Positions 1 to 11,216 are shown, numbered from the stretch's first letter. The stretch: DNA of 64,000 bases from Hydrangea macrophylla (GCA_033977485.1 CM066993.1:32714501-32778500), one strand, 5' to 3'. The notes: generated from the sequence alone by a model not told the origin. Program-made: numbers and translations.

Positions 1-10
1 ACAAGTTTTC

Positions 11-163
11 CAATCGATTGATATTATTTCTAATCGATTGCCATTATATAGACTAAAATTTATGACATGACAACATACCAATCGATTGCCATCTCTTCCA
101 ATTGATTGCCTTCAAATATCTATTACCAATAAATTGCCATCTTTACCAATCAATTGGCATAAG
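11..163 (+). repeat. CAATCGATTG palindrome cluster in U3 (CHR-0)
   Basis: There are exact or one-base variants of the 10-bp palindrome CAATCGATTG at about 11, 32, 79, 99, 125 and 147. The cluster lies 50 to 200 bp upstream of the TATA box, where promoter or enhancer elements would sit. Confidence 0.8.
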
Positions 164-210
164 CTGAGACAAGTTTTCTTCTTTTATTGAGCTTTGAACG
201 TGTGGCACTC

Positions 211-229
211 TCAAACCTCTATATATATG
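211..229 (+). promoter_or_regulatory. TATA box of the CHR-0 LTR
   Basis: The sequence CCTCTATATATATG lies between the upstream palindrome cluster and the downstream GA tract. CHR-2 has the same motif at 37555 and 44921 in the same relative place. Confidence 0.55.
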
Positions 230-426
230 TATCTCTTTCAAGCCTTAAGTCTGTTTGGTTAAGAGAGAGAGTGTTGTTATATATATACATACATCCATAT
301 ATCTATATCTATATAGACACATACACATACACACACTGCCTTGGAAGCAGAGGAGAAGAAGAAGAGAAGAACAAGAAGAAAAAGATAAAAGAAAGAGAAG
401 GAAAGAGAGCCAAATAAAGCAGGAGA

Positions 427-430
<4 letters not shown>

Positions 431-473
<43 letters not shown>
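431..473 (+). repeat. GA microsatellite in the LTR leader
   Basis: About 21 uninterrupted GA dinucleotides. Chromovirus LTRs in this window carry a GA tract (CT on the minus-strand copies, at 8563 and 16872) at this point, so it is a fixed though length-variable part of the family leader. Long Arg/Glu reading frames through it are artefacts. Confidence 0.9.
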
Positions 474-476
<3 letters not shown>

Positions 477-510
477 CTTGAGGTTTTAAAGCTCAACACA
501 ACCAAACGCA

Positions 511-523
511 CCCTAGGTGAGTC
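511..523 (+). promoter_or_regulatory. Candidate splice donor in LTR (CHR-0)
   Basis: CCCTAG|GTGAGTCC matches the plant donor consensus. The same site follows a conserved AAGCTCAA...CCAAAC block in five chromovirus LTR copies. It is not proven to be used. Confidence 0.4.
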
Positions 524-601
524 CCAACTCACTTGGTCCTTCTATATAAAGTTTATGCAAGTTATTATGAAGCTTAGATGTAGAATATGCATGATAATTA
601 C

Positions 602-812
602 CAATCGATTACCATTAGTCTGGACCCAATCGATTGGATATAATTTCAATCGATTAACATCCCAATCGATTGCCAATGTTAGCAAAGCAATCGATTGACA
701 TTGTTTTGGATCCAATCGATTGCCAGATTCCTCAATCGATTGTTTTGATTTTTGTTTCAATCAATTGGTATGATTTTTGTTCCAATCGATTGGACCTTAT
801 CCCAATCGATTG
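602..812 (+). repeat. CAATCGATTG palindrome cluster downstream of the donor (CHR-0)
   Basis: Ten copies (exact or one change) start at 602, 627, 647, 663, 688, 713, 733, 758, 783 and 803. Nine intervals are 25, 20, 16, 25, 25, 20, 25, 25 and 20 bp, so the spacing is far from random. This cluster would lie in the putative leader intron. Confidence 0.85.
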
Positions 813-1138
813 GTATTGGCAGAACATGGATTCCTTTGCCTATTTATTATATTAAGGGCTTGATGGTTCGTTTCTCGATTCAGACTTCTATTATGCGATT
901 TTGGATTAATTAGGGATAATGTCACAACAAAGATAAAGTATTATTAAGAAAAAAATGGACTAGCATGACGACGTGGGTGACATGTTGCTTTCCAGTATGA
1001 GTTTGATATCCGTTTCTTTTAATCAGAGTAGTCAGGCCACAAGGGGATGGGATGTCATGTATCAATCATAGTGCGAAGTTAGGATAAGTTTCGATAAGTT
1101 TCTTGGGAATGGTACATAAGTGAACGCTTGGTCATACA

Positions 1139-1290
1139 ATGCCCTTAACGAGAAGTGGATGGGTTATATCCTTACCGAGCAGTGGGTGGGACCAAGTAGT
1201 TCAGAGATAGTCCGGTGATCTATGTATATCCTTAACGAGCGGTGGACGGGTTATGTCCTTAACGAGCGGTGGATGGGAGATCACTGGCAA
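1139..1290 (+). repeat. PPT-like tandem repeats inside the LTR (CHR-0)
   Basis: Four diverged copies of a unit close to ATCCTTAACGAGCGGTGGAT. The unit resembles the polypurine tract region just before the CHR-2 3' LTR (44606-44628). Confidence 0.7.
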
Positions 1291-2081
1291 GATATCGATA
1301 AGTCATGGCAATAGAATGATATGTCGTGCTCGAGGCATGGTATCCATGAATTTTAGTGGATTGAGAATATGTACTCTATGTTCTTAACCATGGTCGATAA
1401 GAGCAGTGGTGTATCCAGGAATGTTATAATCAGATCGGAGTCATAAGATTCAGTAGGTCCTTGTAATTAAAATGTGGGTTTGAGTTACGCAGTGTTGAAT
1501 AAAGTAAAGATATTACTGAGTAGAGCTATATCTTATATCCTTCATAAGTTGCTTTACTTCAGATAATTGGTACCCTGTTAGTTTATGCTCACTCAGCTCT
1601 CAGTAAGCTGACGGCCTTTATTGCCTGGACATTCCCCCATCCAGACTATCCTGTACCTTGTTCTGCAGGTGATGGATCCTACAACGACGGTTACTATCCG
1701 TGAAAGGAGTACACAGAGGGTGGCCCCACTGATGACACTTATGCCGGGGATACTATGCTGATGTTTATGCTAGTTGAAGATCTAGACATAGCTCTTAGTT
1801 TATTTATTATGTTTAGATTATTTTGTTATATTTGGTACTTGCCACTTGGGTATATGTTGCTTCCAAACCTTATATACTTCCCCTATACCTTTATTGTTGT
1901 AATAACTCTGATATTGGTAATAGAAGCAACAACTATTTGTATCTAGTTTGTTTTTATTACTATTCTTGTTGTTGACTAGTACTGTTTGGTGTGGATCATT
2001 TAGTGACATACACCAGTCATTCCCTATGGACCCAAAAAGAAAATTTATTTTTCTCTATTTTTGCTGCTCCAGGGCGTGACA

Positions 2082-2466
2082 TGATTGCATTAGTGTAATT
2101 GAAACAGTCCACATAATATCTAGTCAAATACCTTGAAAGCTGAGCAGAGGCCCATCTCACGATGGGGTGAGAGGGGGTGTTTTAGCACCATCTAGCTCCT
2201 TCCTCTCTCGCACTTTAACCCCTGAACCGAGTTCTTTGGTAACGACGGGGTGGTGCTCTCTATCTATTGGACATGATAGATTTAGTTTTCTTGGTTTCCT
2301 TTATCAAACGAAGTACCTAATCTATTAGTGAGGATCTCTCCAGATTTAGCCTTGTGGGATAAACATGGATTACTTACTGGTGTATCCTCGGATATGGATC
2401 ATGGGTATCGATTGCTGTCTCGAATTGGATAAAAAGCCCTATAGAATCCAAAATACGAGTAATCCA
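2082..2466. other. Decayed retroelement sequence, no gene
   Basis: No credible coding. The block around 2190-2245 (CTCCTTCCTCTCTC, then CCGAGTTCTTTGGT) recurs at 18090-18125 in front of the TAT-1 gag region, so it is probably Tat-type LTR or leader sequence. Confidence 0.35.
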
Positions 2467-3169
2467 TGTAGACACCTGATTTTTGCTAAAAAAAAATTAC
2501 AAATAAAACTTGAATCATGTCCGACAAATGTGAAGAGCTTGTCATTACAGGGTCCCTGAACTTTGAATCAGCAAAATCAGATCACAGACGAAGAAAAGAT
2601 CGCATTTTGAAGTTTCAAGAATCTGCGATTGCAAAAGAGGGGTAGATTTACATTTTTAGCATTCCAGAAGTCAGAGTATACATTTTTCATGCTAGAATTG
2701 AAGTACATGCTAAAACCAACAAGTCCCTGAAATTTCATCGCATTCCGACACCGGATTTGGAAAAGTCACTCTAACAGGCATAGATTTTAAAAGGGAAAAT
2801 TTCGTTTCGTCACCAGACAACTCTTGGAGGCTCAAAAATGGTACCAAAAATTCATATTTATCAAGATGAAGGGCTGGCAGAAATTTCATGGCCATTCGGC
2901 AACAAAAGTCGGAAAGCCGCAATAAGGACGCTTACTGATGTGCCAATTTACACTGTTAAAATGTCTAAAAGCTCTAATCTTTAATTTTGGAGCGTCTGTG
3001 CTATTTTTGGACTAGACCAAAATACGTTTTAGATTGAAATAGAGAGATCCCTGTAATCTCGTCTCATTCTGAATTCGGAAAGGACCAAAAAAAAAAAAGT
3101 GGTAAGTAATCACCACCCCCTTTTTCTGCCGAAAAGGCATGGGGGGTTGGTTTTCTTCTGGATTTCTTT

Positions 3170-3630
3170 TATATATATATATGTATACATACATATATCT
3201 ATACATATACATATATATAAGGAGAAAGAGTGGGAGAAAGGAGAGGGAAAAAAGGTCAAAAAAAAATTTTAAATTCTCACACATTTAGAGAGAGAGAGAG
3301 AGAAGAAAGGAAAAGAAGAAAAAAAAGGGGGCAAGCCTCCCCTCACTCCACCGGCCTCCTCCCTCGCTACCGGCCACCTCCGGCCCCCCCAGCTCCTCCG
3401 ACCACCACTGACCACCTCCGGCCACCCCACCTTACCACCACGTATCCTCCCTCCACCCACCATACACCACAACACCACCAAGATCCACCACCACCACCAC
3501 CACCTCTCTCCACCACCACAATCACCACCCCCATCTCCGGCCACACCATGCCACCGCCGGCCACCTCCAGCAGCCCCCACTATTACACACACACACACAC
3601 ACACTCACATGTCTATGTATATACTCATTA
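3170..3630 (+). repeat. Low-complexity tract: TA, GA, CCA and CA runs
   Basis: A TATA-rich stretch (3170-3220) is followed by GA (3288-3302), a C-rich CCA stretch (3340-3570) and (CA)n (3583-3602). A 181-codon frame runs through it, but its product is only Pro/His/Thr simple sequence and is not counted as a gene. The TATA-rich part could be the LTR promoter. Confidence 0.6.
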
Positions 3631-4164
3631 TTTTTATTTCTTTTTTGTTTTTGTTGTTGTTTTGTTTTCTTTCAAAAAAAAAAAAAACAATGGAAAAGAA
3701 AATAGAAAGGAAGGAAGGATATTTGCTTTATTTTATTTTATTTTGTTTTATTTTATTTTACTTTTACTTATTTAGTTGTAAACCCAAAACAAAATAGAAG
3801 GAAAAAGTTTCAAAAACAAAAAAAAGAAAGACTTTGATTCCATTTTACTTAAAATTATTTATTTATTTATTTTCTTTTGATTCTTTCTTACCAAAAAAAA
3901 TGGAGAATCATCTCATTTTCTCTCTTTTGGCTTCAAAAATAAAAATGCAAATTTTTTTTAGTCTTCTACTTGTCTGACTTTTTCAGGTACATAATGGGAC
4001 TGTGGTTTGAAATAGCAGCATCAAATCCTTTATTTTATTTCTTTCTTTTTCTTCAACAAAATAAAAATAAACCTTGCATTCCACAGTATCTGAACTCTTC
4101 TCGACTTGACGGGTTTACCATGATTGGGATTAGGGATAGGAAATGGACGAAACCCATTCGAGTT

Positions 4165-4495
4165 GTCTCTTTTTACGCCATTATAATGGCAAAATTTAAA
4201 AAAGAAAACTCAAGTCAATCGCATATCTACTTTTTACAACCTCTCCAAATCCCACATTTATCATTTTCTCATTTTACGCTGTTATAATGCCGAATTTTCG
4301 AGAAACTAAAAAATAATCCCAAACACATTTTTTAAATCCAACAAATTCCAATTTCTTATTTTACACCGTTGTAATGCTGAAATTTAAAGAAATTCAAAGG
4401 TCTTTTCAAAATCACCACTTCTTTTAAAATCAACAAGGATCAAATCCCACATTTCCAATTTCCCATTTTAAGCCGTCGTAATGCCGAAATTTCAA
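4165..4495 (+). repeat. Four dispersed copies of a TTTTACGCCGTTATAATG-like motif
   Basis: Copies lie near 4171, 4270, 4360 and 4464, each followed by GCAAAATTT or GCCGAAATTT. They sit directly before the hairpin array and may be an older repeat layer of the same LTR. Confidence 0.6.
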
Positions 4496-4509
4496 AGAAG
4501 CACAAATCT

Positions 4510-5205
4510 ATTTTTGGATTAAATCCACATTTTCAAAATATATTCTGGGATTAAATCCCACATTTTCAAGACCTCTTAGGGGACTAAGTCCCCAAAATTT
4601 TCAAAATCAATTCTTGGACTAAGTCCTACATTTCAAATTTATTTCTGGGGATAATACCCACATTTTCAAAATAAATCCTGGGAATAAGTCCCACTTTTTC
4701 AAAATCAATCCTTGGACTATGTCCCACATTCTCAAAATCTTTTCTGGGGTTAAAATCCCACATGTTCAAATCAATCCTGAGATTAAGTCTCATATTTTTC
4801 AAAATCAATTATGGGACTAAGACCCACATTTTCAAAATCAATTTTGGGAATTAAATCCCAGATCTACAAGACTAATTCTAGGACTAAGTTCTACATTTTC
4901 AAATCTATTATGGGATAAAATCCCACATTTTCAAAGTACTTTTAAAATATACTCTGCGACTAAATCCCACATTTACAAAATCATATTGGACTAAGTCCCA
5001 CATTTTTAAATCTATTCTGGCACTAAATCCCACATTTTCAAAATCAATTTTGAGATTAAATCCCACATCTACAAAATCAATTCTAGGACAAAGTACTACA
5101 TTTTCAAATTAAGTAAGGGACTAAGTCCCGAATTTTCAAAATCTATTTTGGGATTAAATCCCACATTTTCAAGATTCGGGACTAAGTCCCACATTTTCAA
5201 AACAC
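4510..5205 (+). repeat. 21-unit tandem array of small palindromes
   Basis: Units of roughly 30 to 40 bp alternate a short palindrome (GGGACTAAGTCCC or GGGATTAAATCCC and variants) with a spacer close to ACATTTTCAAAATCAATT. I count 21 units by eye. Several units have changes in both arms that keep the pairing, for example GAGATTAAGTCTC. A 60-codon minus-strand frame here is only the repeat translated. Confidence 0.85.
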
Positions 5206-8200
5206 ATTTCGCTAAAGTCTAGGATAGTGCAACTCTACGCTCAAGCTCCCAGCCATGCCAAATCTCAAGTCAAAATTAGGACCACGTCGTTGAAGGCTAA
5301 AGTTCCCTGACCATATATGTCAGCTCACCACGAGTGTAACTGGCACATTTCAAGCTCACCACGAGTATAACTGGTACCATATTTCACTTCCTCGCCTTGA
5401 GGAGAGCTTGACTTCACTTTTTTTAATTCTCCCTAGAAAAGGGACAACAACGCATGACCTGATTCTCGATCAAACTCGAGATACGTAGGCAGCCCACGAG
5501 CGGTTCGGTCGCACCAAATAAAAACCCAACTCCCATTTTCTGATACAATTTTACTTTCACTTAATTAAAAAGCCGATGTGACACCAAAGTAGCATGGTAG
5601 CCCTTTTGAGGGATGTTTCGGGGGTTCCTAACACCTTCCCCTAACATAATAGAGCCTTCGAACCCTTTCTTTGGCCAAGTTGATCATATTTATAGAGTCA
5701 CACAGTTTAAAATGGGCCTTTTACTTTACTTCAAAAATATTTTAGACGGCCTACATGTCTTTAAATTACTTAGGTGGCGTCTCTGTAAAAATGAATAAAT
5801 TCAAAGAAAAACTTCTATTTCAAAACCCATATGCACATCCTACATCGTCTCACCTGGGTCATTTTTGGGGAGGGACTGTCATGCCCCGGAGTAAGCCAAA
5901 AATAGGAAAAATTAAAATTTCCTTTATGGGTCCGTGGACACCTGACTAGTTTGTTAACCGTCCCGTCCTTCTAACTCCGCACCATGCAATCATAAGGGAA
6001 ATGCTAAAGTATAAGCATGACTTAAACTGATCAGAGTATAATTATAGTGGCAAAAATTAAACAAGAGTTACAATAACATCAATCCTAATACAAAAGGCCA
6101 TACTAAACAATTTACATAAGTTTAAAAACAATAGGAGAAACTATTTATCAGCTCTTCAGCAAGGCTTTATCCTCCGTAGTTCCACAGCACTCCTTAGTTC
6201 CACAGCACTGCATCCTGAACTCTTCTATCTATTTCCAAACCTATAACACTCTGGGCATAGGAATGCCCATGGTGTAACATGCCATCAGCCTTGGAACAGG
6301 GCTGAGAGAGAGTCCCAATCGCACAATAATCAATAAATACAAAACATCTCTCGACTCACGTCATAGTTTAGTACCTTAAGATATGGTTAATCTCTTATCA
6401 AAAGAAACATTCTCACCATGGGCATAGCAGAAGTCTTAACAAGACAGGTAGACAGATAAACATGACAGCATAGAATACATTCTCCTTATTTTATCCTTGT
6501 GCGTGCAAATGCATGACCGATGCGACTTACTCCCAACCCTTTTCAAAGACACTTGCTTTCCAAAATAGATACTTTTCAAAACCATTTCATTTTAAAACCA
6601 AAACTTTCCAAAACCAAACCATTTCGAACCAAACCATTTCGAGCCAAAACATTTTACTCATCAATTCAATCTTATCATTCACTTTCTCTTTCTCATCCAC
6701 TTGACAACACGCGGTACATCAAGGATGATAACATGCCATAACAGTCGATTCATACTTATTCCCTTAAAAGGCCACCGAACGTCTTCACAGCGCACACTGT
6801 CTATAAACAATGGAACTGGCACATGGGACTCACCGGTTATCTACATGTCTGAAAAGTATATTAGAGCACTAGTCGGACGTCTTCAACGATACATGGGACA
6901 TCTTCAATAACATATGCGCATCACCGGACATCTTCAACGACGAGAGGCGTGCTAGGAACCCTAACCGTCCACGTCCACTCGGCTCGCCAGCCGTTGATCC
7001 ATCGGATCTAGCAATCACATCTCTTTCACATTCACATACCTCATCTCATTCACATTCTCATCAAACACTTCTTTTTCTCTCACAATGCATACTGACACAT
7101 GTCATGAAATGCAAGTGTGTCCACTATCAATACTCACATGCAAATCTACTTTTATTCCTCTTAATTATTAATATGGCATGCGTTATCTATTCCAGTCAAC
7201 AACATCCTAAAACGTGCATTTAATAGATAGCAGCAGAAACGTAACATATAGAACATGGATTTGATACCAATAATCATATAGATAAAACCCTTAACATGCT
7301 CACGTACGCGATAGCACTACCATAACATGCTTTGCATAGCCATACAATTATTGGAATACATGCAGCTTCTTAAATCAATATATTACTTACACAAAATATC
7401 ATACAGAGGTCATAAACTCAAGGTAGTGATCCACGTGTCATTCTAAGTCCAATGCCATTGACTAGACTGAAATCGGAGTCCGTCGCATTTTATGAGGTAA
7501 AAGGTAGGGCTTACTGCACTAATGCCGGGCCCTAAAGACAACCTGTATTTCGACCAAGTCGAAAGGTCACCAAACTTTATGGTAATGTTCTAGACATTAT
7601 TCTAAGACTATGGGAACTGACCATGAATTTTTCGGAGTCCTAGATTATTTGTTATGAATTATTGAAGATAATATATATATATATATCTGAAAATACCCAA
7701 AAAGGAAATTAAATACACAATTATAATTATACTGAGAAATCAATACTTAGAAGTATTTTTAATAAATACTATATATCAAAATACACTACCAGTATTTATC
7801 TCATAATTATTGGAGCTCGTTTAGTATTTAAAATAATTAATATACTATTAAAATAGCTCCTTATTAATATTTAAAAATATTTATATCTATTCAGATATAG
7901 TATTACAACTTTATAACTTTGGGGGATATAAAGTTATAAAGTTCAACTCTAACATCAATACATGATAATCCCAATGTGGCCGGACTACTCTGAAAGAAAT
8001 GAACGTTAACTCCAAAGGATTCACAATTATTACATTATCTAACATAACGATCATTATCCATTAATCTTGTAGTTACTACGATCCTACGTCAAATTATCCC
8101 ATTATTACGTCTATATTACAACAATCTAACATGCTGAAAATGTTGAACACTAAATAAACAACTAAATGGTTATAATATAAACAAAACAAGAATATCAACA

Positions 8201-8212
8201 TTCTAAAACTTC

Positions 8213-8367
8213 CAATCGATTGGGACAGGGGTTCAATCGATTGGTATGAAAATAGTGTCAATCGATTGGCAAAATGCTCAATCGATTGGATCATATATCA
8301 ATCGATTGCCATAAATGTCAATCGATTGCCATAAATGTCAATCGATTGGGAAAAGTCCAATCGATTG
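8213..8367 (-). repeat. CAATCGATTG array with 20-bp period (CHR-1 3' LTR)
   Basis: Eight exact CAATCGATTG copies start at 8213, 8234, 8259, 8279, 8299, 8319, 8339 and 8358. The intervals are 21, 25, 20, 20, 20, 20 and 19 bp. On the element strand this is downstream of the donor site at 8498. Confidence 0.95.
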
Positions 8368-8489
8368 GTACTTTGTCTTTTTCACATTGAAGACCATCCA
8401 GCAACATAAAATGAGTAAAATATGAATTTATACTCCATTTCTTCATTCAAATGTGCTCTAACATCAATAATGAGTTACCAAGTGAGTTT

Positions 8490-8503
8490 AGAACTCACCT
8501 TAG
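8490..8503 (-). promoter_or_regulatory. Candidate splice donor in CHR-1 3' LTR
   Basis: On the minus strand this reads CCTAAG|GTGAGTTC, with the GT at 8498-8497. It is the intact version of the site that has become GTGCGT in the 5' LTR (16808). Confidence 0.4.
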
Positions 8504-8561
8504 GTCACAAGGGGTTGTTTGGGAGTGTGTATTTGAGCTTGTAAGCTCCAATGGTGGTCCT

Positions 8562-8562
<1 letters not shown>

Positions 8563-8605
<43 letters not shown>

Positions 8606-8690
8606 TCTCTCTCTCTGTCTTCTCTACCCCTTTCTCTCTTCTCTTCTTCTCTTCTTCTTCTTCTTCTTCTTCTTTTCTTCTCTTCTTCTC
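8563..8690 (-). repeat. CT/CTT microsatellite in the LTR leader
   Basis: A CT run is followed by TTC/TCT runs. This is the minus-strand version of the GA tract at 431. Opposing long frames through it (8451-8897) are simple-sequence artefacts. Confidence 0.9.
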
Positions 8691-8826
8691 TTCTTTGGGT
8701 GTGTGTGTGAGTGTATAGATATATATATGTGTGTATATATATGAGTGTATATATATAAACACACACACAATCCTCCCTCTCACTCTCTCTGATTTCTGGA
8801 GACAGAAATGCCCAAAATGGGCTAAT

Positions 8827-8840
8827 ATATATAGAGATTG
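8827..8840 (-). promoter_or_regulatory. TATA box of CHR-1 3' LTR
   Basis: CTATATATATTAG on the minus strand. The copy at 17112-17124 in the 5' LTR is the one that would drive the element. Confidence 0.5.
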
Positions 8841-8894
8841 AGTGTTCATGTGGCATTTCTCCAGCGAAGGCAAGAGAATCTGCCCAGCTGATTC

Positions 8895-9010
8895 CAATCG
8901 ATTGGTAAAAATGTCAATTAATTGGTATTAGGTATTAATGCTCCAATCGATTGATAAAAGTGTTAATCGATTGGTATTGGCAATCGATTGGTAGTCTTAC
9001 CAATCGATTG
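8895..9010 (-). repeat. CAATCGATTG cluster upstream of the TATA box (CHR-1 3' LTR)
   Basis: Copies start at 8895, 8915 (variant), 8944, 8964 (variant), 8981 and 9001. The last is extended to a 16-bp palindrome, TACCAATCGATTGGTA. Confidence 0.9.
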
Positions 9011-9113
9011 GTATCCAAATTATACAAAGGGAAAGGGAAAACTCATACAAGTATTAAAAGAAGCATTACAAGGTCTTATTCATGTAATCTTTTACAAAAT
9101 ACAGGATATTACA

Positions 9114-9133
9114 TCATCTACCACTCATTAAAG
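9114..9133 (-). other. Polypurine tract of CHR-1
   Basis: CTTTAATGAGTGGTAGATGA on the minus strand, directly before the 3' LTR start TGTAATATCC. It matches CHR-2 44609-44628. Confidence 0.7.
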
Positions 9134-9164
9134 ATTTCGTCCCCGAAATCCGAATTAAGCAGGG

Positions 9165-10577
9165 TTAGAACAAAAATGGAAACTTCTCTCGCATCTCCGA
9201 CTCCAATTCCCATGAAGCTTCTCCCTCGCCGTGGTACTTCCACTGAATCTTCACTAATGGAATCTCTTTATTTTTGATCTTTTTCATTCCTCGGTCTAGA
9301 ATACGCATTGGTCCTTCGTTGAATGTCGTATTCCCGTTCACATCGATATCTTCAAAACTGATCTCATGCGCTGGGTTGTGGGCACACTTCCTAAACATGC
9401 TGATGTGGAAAATGTTGTGCACTCTCGATATCTTCGGTGGCAATGCAAGTCTGTAGGCTACTTTTCTAACACGTTCTAGGATCTCGAACGGCCCGATGAA
9501 TTGCGGCGATAGCTTGCATCTCTTATGTTCAAATCTGACGATACCTCAAACTGGCAAAACTTTGAGTAGTACATGATCTCCAACTGTGAACTCTAGGTCC
9601 TTACGTCGCTTGTCGGCATAGTTCTTGTGTCTAGATTCAGCCATCTTCATCTTATCTCGTACAATTTGGATCTTCTCGCTGGTTTGTCAAATCATCTCAG
9701 GCCCAAGTAGTTGACTATCTCTGACTTCGGCCTAATATAGTGGCGATCGGCAAGGTCTTCCATATAAAGCTTCAAACAGTGCCATCCCTATGCTCGTGTG
9801 ATAGCTATTGTTGTAGGCAAACTCAATCAAAGGTAGATGTGTCTCCCATAAACTCTCGAGTTCAATGACACAAGCTCGTAGCATATCCTCCATCACTTGA
9901 TTGACTCGTTCTGTCTAGCCGTCTGTTTGTGGATGAAAGGATGAACTCAAGTTCAATGAAGTTCCCATTGCTGTCTGAAGGCTCTTCTACTATTCTATAG
10001 TGAAGCATGAATCTCGATCTGAAACTATTAAGACAGGTACACCGTGCAGTCTCATGACTTGCTGTAGATACATTCGGTTCAATCGTTCAACTGGGTACGT
10101 CATGCTGTAGGCGATGAAATACGCTGACTTGGTGAGTCGATCTACTATTACCCAAATAGCGTCATGGTTTTGTTGGGACTTTGGCAATCCAACAACGAAA
10201 TCCATGGTGATGTGTTCCCATTTCCACTGGGGAATCGGTAGCAGTTGTAGAAGTCCAAGCAGTGTTTGATGTTCTACCTTCACTTGTTTGCAAACAAGAC
10301 ACTATGACACATACTCGGCCACTTCTCACTTTATTCCTACCCACCAGAAGTTCCTCTTCAAGTCCTTATACATCTTGTTTCCTCCAGGGTGGATAGTCAT
10401 TCTTGACTTGTGCACTTCATGCAAAATATCCTTCCTGAGACTACCATCGTTTGGCACACAAAGTCTACCCTTGCATCTCAATGCTCCGTCCGTACTAATA
10501 ATCCATATCTCGTGTTCTTTCGCGGACATCTTAGTAAACCATAGCTTCAAATCTTTGTTTGATAGTTGAGCGTCCAA
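9165..10577 (-). pseudogene. CHR-1 integrase with chromodomain-like C-terminus
   Basis: The zinc-binding part has HEVHKSRMTIHPGG and then CLVCKQ, the core has WEHITMDFVVGLP and VSDRDSCF, and the last open piece (9443-9165) runs MSxVHNIFHIS-like to GEASWELESEMREKFPFLF. That last run, with IPLVKIQWKYH before it, is the chromodomain-type tail of chromoviruses, which in related elements steers insertion to marked chromatin. Stops and shifts interrupt the core between 9990 and 9450. Confidence 0.85.
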
Positions 10578-10789
10578 GATATGACTGATGAGAGTCAGTT
10601 ATATGACAAGACATTCAAAGTGTTGTCCTTTTCCCGATCCCACTGGTTGGAGGTCGAATCCGGCTAATGTCTCCAATGCTCGCCATTTTCTAGTCAAAAT
10701 TGAAGCGATCAAGAGGCGGGGCCTTCAGCTCAAAGCGTCAGCTACAACATTTGCTTTACCTGGATGGTATTATAAAGAAAAATCATAAT

Positions 10790-11216
10790 CCTTGAGTAGC
10801 TCCATCCATCTTCGCTGTCACATGTTCAACTCTTTCTGAGATAACAAGTACCTCAAACTCTTGTGATCTGAGAACAGATCAAACTTTTCTCCATACAAGT
10901 AGTATCTCCAAATCTTCAGGGCAAACACAATTGTAGCTAGTTCCAAGTTATGCGTCGGATAATTCTTCTCTTGTGGTTTCAATGTTCTTGATCTATACAT
11001 AATCACGTTTCCATCTTGCATTAGCACACAACCAAGTCCTTCGTGCGATCCGACACTATAGATTATGAATCGTTCACCACTCTTGGGTATCGCGAGTACA
11101 GGTGCTGAGGTTAGCCTCTCTTTTAATTCACAAAATGCATCCTCATGCCTATTAGTCCATTCGTACTTTGTCTCCTTCCTTGTCAACGGTCCTGTGATCC
11201 TGGAGAATCCCTCCAC
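10790..11216 (-). pseudogene. CHR-1 RNase H domain
   Basis: This matches the gypsy connection/RNase H region: [44 protein letters not shown] and [10 protein letters not shown]. The family YSDAS motif reads YSVGS here, so the first catalytic Asp appears lost. Confidence 0.8.

Larger units (their letters stand above)
1..2081 (+). mobile_element. CHR-0: chromovirus-type LTR, left end cut by the window
   Basis: The whole stretch matches the layout of the other chromovirus LTRs here (15170-17403 on the minus strand, 37209-39150 and 44629-46235 on the plus strand). In order it has a CAATCGATTG cluster, a TATA box near 215-225, a GA tract, the conserved GTGAGT donor, a second CAATCGATTG cluster, PPT-like repeats, and an ending in CAGGGCGTGACA, which fits the TG...CA rule. 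The last 60 bases match the inner end of the CHR-1 5' LTR in reverse complement. No PBS follows, so this is a 3' LTR or a solo LTR. The body of the element, if there is one, lies outside the window. Confidence 0.8.
2467..5872 (+). mobile_element. TAT-0: large Tat-type gypsy LTR (solo or truncated)
   Basis: It begins TGTAGACACCTGATTTTTG, a start I recognise from plant Tat-like LTRs. Near its right side it has ACTCGAGATACGTAGGCAGC (5479) and TTAGGTGGCG (5769), which are also familiar parts of these LTRs. The expected terminal inverted end is missing, and the sequence stops at the CHR-1 LTR. Between 3100 and 3800 there is simple sequence (TA, GA, CCA, poly-T), followed by the repeat arrays listed separately. 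There is no coding domain, so the call rests on family resemblance and the right boundary is approximate. Confidence 0.5.
5877..9113 (-). repeat. 3' LTR of CHR-1, chimeric
   Basis: The top-strand ends are TGTCATGCCC (5877) and GGATATTACA (9113). From about 7940 to 9113 it closely matches 16255-17403 of the 5' LTR. From 5877 to about 7935 it does not match the rest of that LTR well and looks like the U5 side of a related but different LTR, making this copy about 1 kb longer than its partner. No gene is seen. 7440-7935 is AT-rich unassigned sequence. Confidence 0.7.

Noticed and set aside
187..698. Overlapping frames through the GA tract, both strands
   Set aside because: Products are Arg/Glu or Ser/Leu runs from a microsatellite; no conservation outside the repeat.
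602..812. CRISPR-like regular array of palindromes
   Set aside because: Repeat is only 10 bp, spacers are 6 to 15 bp, copies sit in LTRs of a plant retrotransposon, and there are no cas genes.
1755..1946. 63-codon hydrophobic frame as a small membrane protein
   Set aside because: Lies in LTR U5 sequence that does not keep the frame in other copies.
3230..3775. 181-codon frame rich in Pro, His, Thr, and its opposite Gly/Trp frames
   Set aside because: The C-rich CCA stretch makes all frames look open; no domain, and it lies in an LTR.
4626..4808. 60-codon minus-strand frame with repeated IDFENVG-like units
   Set aside because: Direct translation of the palindrome array.
8451..8897. Frames of 97 to 130 codons around the CT tract (and 16704-17058)
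   Set aside because: Simple-sequence translation in an LTR leader, with length changing between LTR copies.
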